From Ferrimonas gelatinilytica (lineage in GTDB: Bacteria > Pseudomonadota > Gammaproteobacteria > Enterobacterales > Shewanellaceae), in contig NZ_BAABLF010000029.1 of assembly GCF_039544205.1 (NCBI RefSeq), positions 62,001-126,000 of the forward strand: a stretch of 64,000 nucleotides of DNA, given 5' to 3'. Below, one piece after another: positions 7,994 to 16,762 of the stretch. Below the pieces are notes generated by a model, which worked only from the letters and a program-made list of their open reading frames with translations, searched no databases and was not told where the DNA came from. The first letter of the stretch is position 1; each line of letters begins with the position of its first letter. Position numbers and translations under genes: made by a program.

Positions 7994-10900
7994 CTTTCGC
8001 TCCTCCTTGTTCCGGGGCGTCCAGCGCCTCGTTCAACGCTTCCTGGACCGCCTTTGCCTTGGCGCCGGCATCCGCCTCACTGATTGCGGCGCCCGTGGCG
8101 GCCTCGGGCAGGGCGATCTCCCGCTTGGCCCGCTCTACCTCAACCAACTCTGGCTCATCCAGGGTCCCGGTCAGATGGTAACGCAAGCGGGTGATTACCT
8201 CGATCACCGGCTCCAGGAACTTGGAGACCGCGAAAGCCCCCAGTCCGACGGTCCAGGCGCCGGTGCTGAGAAACACCACGGCGGGGACATTGGAGGTCAA
8301 AGCCGGGCTGAAGGTGATCTGGTAATCCAGGGCGCGGGTGTTGAGATCGGTCTGACCGTTGATCCTCATGGTGCCCGCATTGGCGTCCATGACACTGTCG
8401 TCGGTCACCAGGACCCCCTGCTCAAACTGCAGGGTGCCTGCGAAACGGCGAAAGTGCATCCCCTTGGAGAAAACATCACTGAAGTCCAGCGACAGCCGCC
8501 GCATCAGGGACTCCAGGCTAAAGAGCGTCAGCAGACGGGCCCCCCGGTCTGAAACATCACTCATCCGTCCGTCGGTGATCTCGTAATCCAGCTCCCCCTC
8601 GAGGGTGGAGAGGTCACTCTGCCAGGGCGCACCAGGCCAGTGCAGATCGAAGTTCAACGCGGTCCTGGCATCCTCGATCACAGGGGTGAAACCAAACTGG
8701 CCGATCAACGCCCCCACATCCGGGCTGGTCACCTGACCCTCGAAACGGCTCTGCGTGGTTCCCTCCGTTTCGAACCAGCTGCCACTGCCGAGCAATTGAT
8801 GACTGTCCTGCTGCAGGCTAAGGAGGGTGATCTCATAGGCGCCGGAGTCCCGGTGCCCCTGAAGCTGCGCCCGCCCCAAGGCGATACCGTTATAGGTCAG
8901 CGCTTCAACCGCCACATCCAGCGCCGGTACCTGGCCAATCATCCGCGGCAACGACAGGTCCGGATCACCGGGCTCCGGTTCGGCGCTGTTGAGGTGCAGA
9001 TAGTCCGCCTGGATCTGCAGGCCAAGACCATGGTTTCCCTCCCCCACCAAAGCCTCACCACGCAGCCCTTCACTCTCCAGAGCGATGCCCCATCCATCCC
9101 GGTTCGGTTGCGCGGTCAGTGACCCTGAACCCAGAGACTGTTCCAGAAGACGCAGTTCATCCGCCCGGATCTGGATCCGATCCAGGGGCGGCAGCAGCGA
9201 GCGTCGGGCAGTATCATCCCGGGACGGAGCTTCGGCAAAAGCACGGATCAGGGGGTCATATTCCGACAGGTCTATCCGGGCGCTCTGCAGCGAGATCAAC
9301 CCGCTATTGCGCTCGGCCGGTGTGGGCTCAGCCTGGTCCAGGGCCAGGTGGTAGCGATCAAATCCCGCGCCGTCGGCATAGCTGAGATCCCCGATAAAAT
9401 GGGCCCGCTCCGCAAGTTGCAGATACAGCTCGCTGCCCTCCTTGTCACCGGTCAGCGCCAGCGTCGCCGACCAGGGCTGATCCGACTCCTTGTAGAGAAC
9501 GCCGGGCAGCCCCAGCTTCAACCCGGTCAGCTCAGAGTGGATCTCGGCCTGGTAGTCGAGGCTTTCCGAGCCCAAGCGTAGGGCCAACTGGCCATCGAGA
9601 CGGGTGCCCCCGGTGATAAAGGGGTCCAGCGGCGTCTGCAAGGCGGGCGGGATCCGCTGCTGCTGCCAATGGCTGGTAAAGTCGATGTCGATGCCGTAGT
9701 CCTCCCCCCGGGATCCCCCCCGCAGGGCCAGCTCCGTGGGCTGGTTGTAGATCCGGGCCATCAGCGCATCCGCCTCGATATCACTGTTGCTAAAGCGCAG
9801 CTCACCCCGCACCTGCTCAAGATCCAGGTCCAGGGTGCTCAGGTGCACCGGCGTGTCCCAAAACGCCAACCGCCCCTTGACCACGTTGGACTGATCCGCC
9901 ACTTCGGAGCCCAGTGGAAAAGTCATATCCAGCGACAGCGGCACAGGGGCCTGGAGCTGAACCTGTTCCAGGGTACCCAGCACCGTCGGTGCCAGGAAGG
10001 TCCCCCCCAGCACCGCTTCAGCCATTGAGGGCTCCGCCAACAGGCTGCCCTCCACCGACAGGGTGGCACTACGGTCCAGAGTGGGGATCGTCACATGGGC
10101 CCCCTCGATAGTCACTCCGGCCAAGGTGGCACGCGCGACCTGCAGATCCATGCTCTCATTGGCAAAGCGGGCCATGAGGGTGGCGTCGGTCACCGCCGGC
10201 CACTGCTCGAGGAAATCAAACTCCAACCCCTCCAGGGTGAAACCGGCGAGGAAGCGCCCGCTGTCATCACGATAGGGGTAGCCCCCCAGCTCGCCGTGCC
10301 AGATCAGCTGCACATTGTCGCTGCGACCCGCCCGCAGTGCGCCGGCCAGGTACTCCGACAGCCCCTCGCCCATAGCACGACGGGGGAAGTAGTGTCCCGC
10401 CTCACCGGCCCGGTGCAGGGCGACCCGACTCATCAGTTGCAGGCGGCTGGCTCCCTCAGCGGGCAGTGCCAGCGCGGCACTGAGTTGCGCACTGAGATCA
10501 TCGTTGGTCAGGGCGAGATCCGGGATCCGCAGCAGTGACTGCTCCGGCAGCCACTCTGCCGACAGCGACAACTTTGACAGCTGCAGCGGCTCTGGCCACT
10601 GTGCCGGCCAGTCCAGCGCCAGGGGCTGCGCCTCCAGGCTCAACCGGGTCCACTCCGGCTGCCAGTAAAGCTCACCGCTGAGGCCCTCGAGTCCGGGCAG
10701 TCCGGCGGCGGCCTCCCAGCCAAGCCCATCAAAGGGCAGCGTCAGCCGCCACTGCGATGCCTGCTGCTGCAGCTGCAAGGGGCCGAGCGTACCCTCCGCC
10801 GGGGTCGCCATCAGGGCCGCCAGCTGCTCCGCCGTCAGCCCCGGTGCCAATGCCAGCAAGGGTTGCAGGCCCCACAAGGGGAGCCGATCCAGCCAGAGAC

Positions 10901-11900
10901 GCAGGTCGCCACTTTGATGGCGCAGGGCAAACGCACTTTGCGGCCACGCCACCCCATCGCTGACCAGCTGGAGCGCCTGGCTCTGCAGTTCACCGCCGCT
11001 TCCCACCGGGCGCCACTGCAGTCGGCCCTGTGAGATCGACAACTCATGGGTCTGCTCCTCCAGATGCCAGCTGAAACTGCTCCCATCCAGTTGAAGCTGG
11101 ATCAAGCCGGGTCCCTCGGGGCCGATGCTGGCCCAGGCCTGCAGGTTGAGAACCCCTTCACTGTGATAGGGGTTCTCGTCCAGGCGACGGGCCAGCCAGT
11201 CCCCAAGATCCAGCTGTTCCGCGTTCAGGTAAGCCCGCCCCTTCAACCCCAGCGGATCGGCACTGGACAGTTCGATCGCCACCGTCAGTTGTTCATCGTC
11301 CCGCAGCGCTTCATCCAGGTAGATGTGCCCCACCCCGAGGTGACGCTGGCCACGGTTTTGCCACTTCAGCTCAGAGAGGTGTATCGGCGCCAGGGCATGA
11401 CCCTGCCAGTTCAGGCGGGCGGAAACCGCTTCGATGCTCAGATCGCCCAGCTGGTAAAGGAAGAGGTCCCGTAGGGGGGTTAGCTTGCCCCACTCCATCT
11501 CGGGTTCGCCGCCCCCCTGAAGGTCAAGCTCAAGGTCCAGTCCCTGGATCCGGATCTGTTTAAGCTGGGGACTCAGAGTGGAGAGCGTGGCCCAAAAATC
11601 CAGCTGCAGCTCGATCTGGGCTACCGAGAACTCGGCATTCACGCCCTCCTGGGGAGGAAGACTCAGGCCCCGCAGGGTGAGATGGGGTCCGCCATGGGCC
11701 CAGCCGGCACCCAGGCTTTCCAGCGCCAGTTCAAGCTCAAGCCGCTGCTCGGCCCAGGAGAGAATTTCGCTGCGGATCCCATCCACCTGGGGCAGCAGGC
11801 TGCGCGCCAGGCTCATGGTGAGGGCCAAAACCGCCAGTGCCGCGACAAAACCGTACCAGCACCAACGGCCGACACGGCGGCACAGCGGCAATCCGATCAC
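7896..11900 (-). CDS. yhdP: YhdP family AsmA-like envelope protein
   Basis: This very large protein (1334 residues) has one N-terminal membrane helix (about residues 13-32) and a long periplasmic region rich in alternating hydrophobic beta strands, the DUF3971/AsmA-like bridge architecture. In E. coli YhdP, TamB and YdbH form redundant bridges that move phospholipids to the outer membrane. The conserved C-terminal block (GRMSDVSDRGARLLTLFSLE, then FSPALTSNVPAVVFLSTGAW) is present. A low-complexity Pro/Gly/Glu tail of roughly 40 residues at the very end is the part that overlaps the nitrilase gene. The start overlaps rng by four bases. Confidence 0.95.
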   Translation of the reverse strand: MIGLPLCRRVGRWCWYGFVAALAVLALTMSLARSLLPQVDGIRSEILSWAEQRLELELALESLGAGWAHGGPHLTLRGLSLPPQEGVNAEFSVAQIELQLDFWATLSTLSPQLKQIRIQGLDLELDLQGGGEPEMEWGKLTPLRDLFLYQLGDLSIEAVSARLNWQGHALAPIHLSELKWQNRGQRHLGVGHIYLDEALRDDEQLTVAIELSSADPLGLKGRAYLNAEQLDLGDWLARRLDENPYHSEGVLNLQAWASIGPEGPGLIQLQLDGSSFSWHLEEQTHELSISQGRLQWRPVGSGGELQSQALQLVSDGVAWPQSAFALRHQSGDLRLWLDRLPLWGLQPLLALAPGLTAEQLAALMATPAEGTLGPLQLQQQASQWRLTLPFDGLGWEAAAGLPGLEGLSGELYWQPEWTRLSLEAQPLALDWPAQWPEPLQLSKLSLSAEWLPEQSLLRIPDLALTNDDLSAQLSAALALPAEGASRLQLMSRVALHRAGEAGHYFPRRAMGEGLSEYLAGALRAGRSDNVQLIWHGELGGYPYRDDSGRFLAGFTLEGLEFDFLEQWPAVTDATLMARFANESMDLQVARATLAGVTIEGAHVTIPTLDRSATLSVEGSLLAEPSMAEAVLGGTFLAPTVLGTLEQVQLQAPVPLSLDMTFPLGSEVADQSNVVKGRLAFWDTPVHLSTLDLDLEQVRGELRFSNSDIEADALMARIYNQPTELALRGGSRGEDYGIDIDFTSHWQQQRIPPALQTPLDPFITGGTRLDGQLALRLGSESLDYQAEIHSELTGLKLGLPGVLYKESDQPWSATLALTGDKEGSELYLQLAERAHFIGDLSYADGAGFDRYHLALDQAEPTPAERNSGLISLQSARIDLSEYDPLIRAFAEAPSRDDTARRSLLPPLDRIQIRADELRLLEQSLGSGSLTAQPNRDGWGIALESEGLRGEALVGEGNHGLGLQIQADYLHLNSAEPEPGDPDLSLPRMIGQVPALDVAVEALTYNGIALGRAQLQGHRDSGAYEITLLSLQQDSHQLLGSGSWFETEGTTQSRFEGQVTSPDVGALIGQFGFTPVIEDARTALNFDLHWPGAPWQSDLSTLEGELDYEITDGRMSDVSDRGARLLTLFSLESLMRRLSLDFSDVFSKGMHFRRFAGTLQFEQGVLVTDDSVMDANAGTMRINGQTDLNTRALDYQITFSPALTSNVPAVVFLSTGAWTVGLGAFAVSKFLEPVIEVITRLRYHLTGTLDEPELVEVERAKREIALPEAATGAAISEADAGAKAKAVQEALNEALDAPEQGGAKDGVSPAADEQPGQPGAGSGLGPEPTGESGSNP

Positions 11901-13405
11901 ATCATCACCACATCAAACTTATCCTGGGCGTAGAGGGGCTCCGGCTTCACCTTGACTCGCTTACCCATAAACAGTTCCAGCTCGGCCAGGCTGTGGGCCT
12001 CGTCCCCCTCCAGCAGTGTCTGGACCGAGGGGGCGACATACACCACGAACTCATCAACGTCGTAGGCGCGATCCACCCGGATAATCTCCCGGTAGAGCTC
12101 ATAGCAAACGGTTTCCGCGGTTTTCAACTGTCCGGTTCCCCGGCACGAGGGGCACTCACTGCACAGCACATGCTCCAGGCTCTCGCGGGTCCGCTTGCGG
12201 GTCATCTCCACCAGCCCCAGCTGGGAGATCCCACTGATGCTGCTCTTGACCCTGTCCTGGGCCAGGGCCAGTTCGAGGGAGTGCAGCACCCGCTGCTTAT
12301 GCTCCTCGGTCATCATGTCGATGAAATCGATGATGATGATCCCACCCAGGTTACGCAGTCGCAGCTGCCGGGCGATCGCCTGGGTCGCTTCCTGGTTGGT
12401 GTTAAAGATGGTCTCTTCCAGATTGCGGTGGCCCACGAAGGCGCCGGTATTGATGTCGATGGTGGTCATCGCTTCGGTCTGATCGATGATCAGGTAACCG
12501 CCGGATTTCAGCTCTACCTTGCGCTGCAACGCACGCTGGATCTCATTCTCCACATCGAAAAGATCGAAGATCGGCACCGTCCCCCGGTAGAGCTCCACCA
12601 CAGGCGCAACCTCCGGCATGAACTCACTGATGAACTCACTCAGAGCCTCGAACACCATCTGGGAGTCGGTCTGCACCTTGTCCAGAGTACCGGCAGCCAT
12701 GTCACGGACGATACGCAGCGGCAGTGAGGGCTCCTCGTAGAGGCGCTGCACCGTTTTGCCGGGACGACGACGGCGCTCCAGCACCTTACGCCAGACCCTG
12801 CGCAGGAAGGCCGCATCGTGAGCCAGCTCCTCCTCGGAGGCGTTTTCCGCCGCGGTGCGAATAATGAAGCCACCGTCCCGATCCACGAACTGGCCAACGA
12901 TATCCTTGAGTCGATCCCGCTCGGCGGGATCTTCCACTCGCTGTGAGACGCCCACATGAGAGGAACCCGGCATGAACACCAGGTAGCGGGAAGGCAGCGT
13001 GATGTCGGTGGTCAGTCGGGCGCCCTTGGTGCCCAGGGGGTCTTTAACCACCTGTACCATGATGTCCTGCCCCTGGCGGACCAGGGAGGCGATATCTTCA
13101 CTGCGAAACTGCTTGGCTTCGCTGACGTCGACACACTCGGTATGGGGAACGATGTCGGAGGCGTGGAGGAAGGCGGCCCGCTCATGGCCGATGTCGACAA
13201 AGGCGGCCTGCATCCCCGGCAATACCCGGGTGACCTTGCCGCGGTAGATGTTGCCGACGATACCCCGCTTGGTGCTGCGCTCAATATGCACCTCCTGCAG
13301 CATGCCATGTTCCACCAGCGCCACCCGGATCTCCGTGGGTGAGCTGTTGATCAGCAGTTCCGCGCTGACCCCCGAAAGGGTGGAAGAACGTCCTGCATGA
13401 GGCAT
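11897..13405 (-). CDS. rng: Ribonuclease G
   Basis: This 502-residue endoribonuclease of the RNase E/G family processes the 16S rRNA 5' end and decays some mRNAs. Visible are the N-terminal GNIYRGKVTRVLPGMQAAFVD of the S1-type domain (only part cited), the catalytic region GGIIIIDFIDM, and the zinc-link motif CPSCRGTG near residue 410. It lacks the long C-terminal degradosome scaffold, so it is RNase G and not RNase E. The start at 13405 is preceded by GGAG with eight bases of spacing, and adds about 12 residues before the point where E. coli Rng begins. It follows maf by five bases and overlaps yhdP by four. Confidence 0.97.
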   Translation of the reverse strand: MPHAGRSSTLSGVSAELLINSSPTEIRVALVEHGMLQEVHIERSTKRGIVGNIYRGKVTRVLPGMQAAFVDIGHERAAFLHASDIVPHTECVDVSEAKQFRSEDIASLVRQGQDIMVQVVKDPLGTKGARLTTDITLPSRYLVFMPGSSHVGVSQRVEDPAERDRLKDIVGQFVDRDGGFIIRTAAENASEEELAHDAAFLRRVWRKVLERRRRPGKTVQRLYEEPSLPLRIVRDMAAGTLDKVQTDSQMVFEALSEFISEFMPEVAPVVELYRGTVPIFDLFDVENEIQRALQRKVELKSGGYLIIDQTEAMTTIDINTGAFVGHRNLEETIFNTNQEATQAIARQLRLRNLGGIIIIDFIDMMTEEHKQRVLHSLELALAQDRVKSSISGISQLGLVEMTRKRTRESLEHVLCSECPSCRGTGQLKTAETVCYELYREIIRVDRAYDVDEFVVYVAPSVQTLLEGDEAHSLAELELFMGKRVKVKPEPLYAQDKFDVVMM

Positions 13406-13410
13406 CGACT

Positions 13411-13974
13411 TTACTCCGCTGTCATCTGTTCAATTAATTCCCGGGTCTCCACCAGCGGCAGACCCACCACGGCACTGTAGCTGCCCTCGATGGCCCGGAC
13501 AAAGTTTCCGCCCAGGCCTTGGATGCCGTAGCCACCGGCCTTATCCGCAGGCTCTCCGGTACGCCAGTAGTCGAGCATCTGAGTCTCACTGAGGGGGCAG
13601 AAGATCACCTTGGTCGAGACCAGGGTATCCCGGCATCTCCCTGGCCCCGCCAGGGCAACGGCGGTCATCACCCGGTGGCTGCGGCCGGAAAGGGCACGCA
13701 ACATCGCCAGCCCATCCGCTTGGTCCGCCGGCTTCCCCAGTAGCTGCCCATCCTGCACCACGATGGTGTCGGATCCCAGCACCCAACTGTCCGGCTCACA
13801 CAGGGCCCGGCCGGCTTCGGCTTTCTCCCGGGCCATCCGGGCCACGTACGCCTCCGGCGTCTCAGCGGGCCGAGGCGTCTCATCAATGTCCGGCGCCACC
13901 ACGGAGAAGCGATAACCCAGTTGGGCCAGCAGCGCCTGGCGGCGGGGCGAGGAGGAGGCCAAACACAGCTTCAT
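13411..13974 (-). CDS. maf: Maf-family nucleotide pyrophosphatase (YhdE type)
   Basis: This 187-residue protein begins with the Maf signature LASSSPRRQALLAQLG and carries the downstream conserved SDTIVVQDGQLLGKP and GYGIQGLGG blocks. The family hydrolyses non-canonical and some canonical nucleoside triphosphates to monophosphates; the YhdE subgroup acts on dTTP and UTP, and its house-cleaning role limits incorporation of modified bases. It lies between mreD (2-base gap) and rng, the standard gammaproteobacterial order, which favours the YhdE/MafA subgroup over YceF. Confidence 0.94.
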   Translation of the reverse strand: MKLCLASSSPRRQALLAQLGYRFSVVAPDIDETPRPAETPEAYVARMAREKAEAGRALCEPDSWVLGSDTIVVQDGQLLGKPADQADGLAMLRALSGRSHRVMTAVALAGPGRCRDTLVSTKVIFCPLSETQMLDYWRTGEPADKAGGYGIQGLGGNFVRAIEGSYSAVVGLPLVETRELIEQMTAE

Positions 13975-13976
13975 GG

Positions 13977-14468
13977 CTACCTCACCCGGAACCGGCGGCG
14001 AACCCGGCCCAACAGCCAGTAGACCCAGGGCCAGAGCAGGGGTGTCACCAGCACCGGCCGGAAGTAGACCATATCAATATGCACCTTGGGGTTCGCCAGG
14101 TATTCCGCCCAAAACACCGTCAGGTGCAGGACCAACGAGAGGCTGGCGACAACCAGCACCTGATGGATAAGGGCAAAGTGGCGCAGCTTCTGGTACTGCA
14201 TCGCCACCACGTAGGCCACGATGGAAAACGCCAGCCCCCGTACCCCCAAAGTTCCCCCGACCAGGATATCCAGCAGGACTCCGAGAAGGCAGGCGGAGAG
14301 GATGTTGAAGCGGTGGGGCATCACCAGCACCCAGTAAACCATCAACAGGAGTACCCAGTCCGGACGCCAGGAGATCAGCTCCTGCGGCAGCGGCATGACT
14401 TGCAACAGGGTCGCGGCCAACAGGGTTAGCCAGATCACCGGGCGGCCAACGGCTCTATCCATATTCAT
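13977..14468 (-). CDS. mreD: Rod shape-determining protein MreD
   Basis: This inner-membrane protein of about 163 residues has five to six hydrophobic segments and the family motif GVLLDILVGGTLG in the middle; its basic C-terminus (GRVRRRFRVR) is cytoplasmic. MreD joins MreC, RodA and PBP2 in the elongasome. I place the start at the ATG of 14468, where ATGA overlaps the mreC stop. A second ATG six bases downstream (14462) has better spacing from the AGGAGGAGG ribosome site and is a real alternative. Confidence 0.93.
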   Translation of the reverse strand: MNMDRAVGRPVIWLTLLAATLLQVMPLPQELISWRPDWVLLLMVYWVLVMPHRFNILSACLLGVLLDILVGGTLGVRGLAFSIVAYVVAMQYQKLRHFALIHQVLVVASLSLVLHLTVFWAEYLANPKVHIDMVYFRPVLVTPLLWPWVYWLLGRVRRRFRVR

Positions 14469-15283
14469 CCCTCCTCCTGGTTCCACAACAGCAGCAGGTA
14501 ACGAATCCGGTCCAGATCCGCGATCGGCTCCGCCTTGACCAAGGCAAAGGCCTGACCGGCGATGCGATCGACCTGAGTGATCTTGGCCACCGGGTAGCCT
14601 TCGGGGAAACGTCCCCCAAGACCGGAGGTGTTCAGCAGATCCCCCACCTGGATATCGACGTTCATCGCCAGGTGAGGCAGTTCCAGCTCATTGCTGTGCC
14701 CGCTGCCGTGTGCCACCGCACGGATGTCATTGCGGGCGACACGCACCGGCACCGCATGGGTGAGGTCGGAGATCAGAAGCACCCGGGCGTTCGCCTGACT
14801 CACCTCGACCACCTGACCCACGACGCCGTTGTTATCCAGCACCGGCTGACCAACGTAGACCCCCTGCAGCGCCCCCTTGTCGATCAGCACCAGGTGCTTG
14901 AAGGGGTCTTGGTCCACCGCCATCACTTCCGCCACCATGCGGCGGGAGTCGAGGCTGGCGGGGGCATCCAGCAAACTGCGAAGACGCTGATTCTCCTGCT
15001 CCAGGTGTTCCATCCGCTGCAAACGCTCACTGATCAACAGCTGCTCCTGCTGCATCCGGCGATTCTGCTCCAGCAACTGTTGACGGCTGGAGAGATTCTC
15101 CGAGGTAATGTCGATCAGCATCGACGGCAGCGCCGCCATGTACTGCAACGGGCTCACCAAGGTCGCCAGGGCAGAACGCAACGGCGTCAGCTGCTGGTTA
15201 AAAATGATCAGGCCGAGAGACAGCAGTACCGCCATGGTTAGGCGGTACTGCGGTGAAAGTCCCCGGAGGAAAAACGGCTTCAT
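14465..15283 (-). CDS. mreC: Rod shape-determining protein MreC
   Basis: This 272-residue bitopic protein has a short basic cytoplasmic N-terminus, one membrane helix (about residues 15-33), a periplasmic coiled coil (about 60-105, LLEQNRRMQQEQLLISERL), and the double beta-barrel domain marked by VYVGQPVLDNNGVVGQVVEV. MreC activates PBP2 and positions the elongation machinery. It follows mreB after 16 bases and overlaps mreD by four, so the trio is one transcription unit with the genes below. The length is slightly shorter than E. coli MreC (367) because the Pro-rich tail is absent, as in many relatives. Confidence 0.96.
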   Translation of the reverse strand: MKPFFLRGLSPQYRLTMAVLLSLGLIIFNQQLTPLRSALATLVSPLQYMAALPSMLIDITSENLSSRQQLLEQNRRMQQEQLLISERLQRMEHLEQENQRLRSLLDAPASLDSRRMVAEVMAVDQDPFKHLVLIDKGALQGVYVGQPVLDNNGVVGQVVEVSQANARVLLISDLTHAVPVRVARNDIRAVAHGSGHSNELELPHLAMNVDIQVGDLLNTSGLGGRFPEGYPVAKITQVDRIAGQAFALVKAEPIADLDRIRYLLLLWNQEEG

Positions 15284-15299
15284 CGCCTGTCAGGAGTCC

Positions 15300-16343
15300 T
15301 TATTCGTCGGAGAATAGATCACCGCCGTGCATGTCGATCATCTCCAACGCCTTGCCGCCACCACGGGCCACACAGGTCAGAGGATCATCGGCAATCACCA
15401 CGGGGATCCCGGTCTCTTCCTGCAGCAGGCGATCCAGATCGCGCACCAGCGCACCACCACCGGTCAGCACCATGCCGCGCTCGGAGATGTCGGAAGCCAG
15501 TTCCGGCGGAGACTGCTCAAGGGCGGTCATCACTGCGGAGACGATGCCGGACAGGGGCTCCTGCAGGGCTTCGAGAATTTCGTTGGAGTTCAGGGTAAAG
15601 CTACGCGGCACCCCTTCGGCCAGGTTACGGCCGCGAACCTCGATCTCACGCACCTCGTCACCGGGGTACGCGGAACCGATCTCGTGCTTGATCCGCTCTG
15701 CGGTGGCTTCGCCAATCAGGCTGCCGTAGTTGCGGCGCACGTAGTTGACGATGGCCTCATCGAACTTGTCACCACCGATCCGCACGGAGGAGGAGTAGAC
15801 CACCCCATTCAGAGAGATGATCGCCACCTCGGTGGTACCGCCACCGATATCCACCACCATGGAACCTGTGGCTTCGGAGACCGGCAGACCGGCACCGATG
15901 GCCGCGGCCATGGGCTCGTCAATCAAATACACTTCGCGGGCGCCCGCACCGGCAGCGGACTCCTTGATGGCGCGGCGCTCAACCTGGGTGGAACCGCAGG
16001 GTACGCAAACCAGCACACGGGGGCTGGGGCGGAAAACGCCGCTGTTGTGCACCTGCTTGATGAAGTGCTGAAGCATCTTCTCGGTGACGTAAAAATCAGC
16101 GATCACACCATCCTTCATCGGTCGGATGGCGGTGATGTTGCCGGGCGTCCGGCCCAACATCTGTTTGGCGTCATGGCCAACGGCAGCAACGCTTTTAGGT
16201 CCGGAAGCCCTTTCCTGACGGATCGCAACGACTGAAGGTTCGTTGAGAACGATACCCTGTTCTTTAACGTAAATCAGGGTGTTAGCAGTCCCCAGATCGA
16301 TAGATAGGTCGTTGGAAAACAGACCACGAATTTTCTTAAACAT
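15300..16343 (-). CDS. mreB: Actin-like rod shape protein MreB
   Basis: This 347-residue bacterial actin starts with the membrane-binding amphipathic segment MFKKIRGLFS, followed by the phosphate-1 loop DLGTANT (residues 16-22), phosphate-2 DIGGGTTEV, and the adenosine loop GMVLTGGGALV. The start at 16343 matches family length; the open frame reaches further upstream but that part is unlike MreB. MreB filaments organise lateral wall synthesis. It is the first gene of the mreB-mreC-mreD-maf-rng-yhdP-nit-tldD operon, which runs about 10.6 kb to the terminator near 5658. Its promoter must lie in the 420-base spacer before csrD; I cannot place it exactly. Confidence 0.98.
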   Translation of the reverse strand: MFKKIRGLFSNDLSIDLGTANTLIYVKEQGIVLNEPSVVAIRQERASGPKSVAAVGHDAKQMLGRTPGNITAIRPMKDGVIADFYVTEKMLQHFIKQVHNSGVFRPSPRVLVCVPCGSTQVERRAIKESAAGAGAREVYLIDEPMAAAIGAGLPVSEATGSMVVDIGGGTTEVAIISLNGVVYSSSVRIGGDKFDEAIVNYVRRNYGSLIGEATAERIKHEIGSAYPGDEVREIEVRGRNLAEGVPRSFTLNSNEILEALQEPLSGIVSAVMTALEQSPPELASDISERGMVLTGGGALVRDLDRLLQEETGIPVVIADDPLTCVARGGGKALEMIDMHGGDLFSDE

Positions 16344-16762
16344 GTACCAGACCCGTAAGTAGACACTGAGGGGAGGGGGGGAAATTGAGCACACTTTACC
16401 AACGCCCCATCGGTTCCACAAGCCAGTTCTGCTCTGGCTTGCGGGGGATCTGACCGGGTTCAAATAGCGTCAGGAAGTTGGCGTGAGCCGGAGAAGGGCA
16501 GCCGCGCTGCAATCACGGGTAAGATTAAGCCGCTCAGTTCTTTATCATACCGCCAAGCTCCCACTCTCACCCTAGGAGCAAGCGCTGCTTTTTTGTACGC
16601 AAGGATGCGCCCCCCCCCCGGTAAGAAAGCCGCTTCGCTGACTGGCAAAGCAAACCCCATCGCCCGCAGCTGCTCCTCGGGAAGAGCCGAGCCCCTTAGG
16701 CCGGGTAGGAACAACTGAGATCGGTGCAGAACCTGGTACAAGGGGTTAGCCGATCTTCCTAC
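16344..16762. other. Spacer between mreB and csrD
   Basis: About 420 bases that should hold the mreB promoter(s). No open frame here resembles a protein. It contains a run of ten C (16610-16619) in an otherwise mixed sequence. No clear terminator for csrD is visible. Confidence 0.6.

Noticed and set aside
16460..16741. 93-codon minus-strand frame between mreB and csrD
   Set aside because: It crosses a run of ten C, has no ribosome site and no family similarity; treated as spacer.
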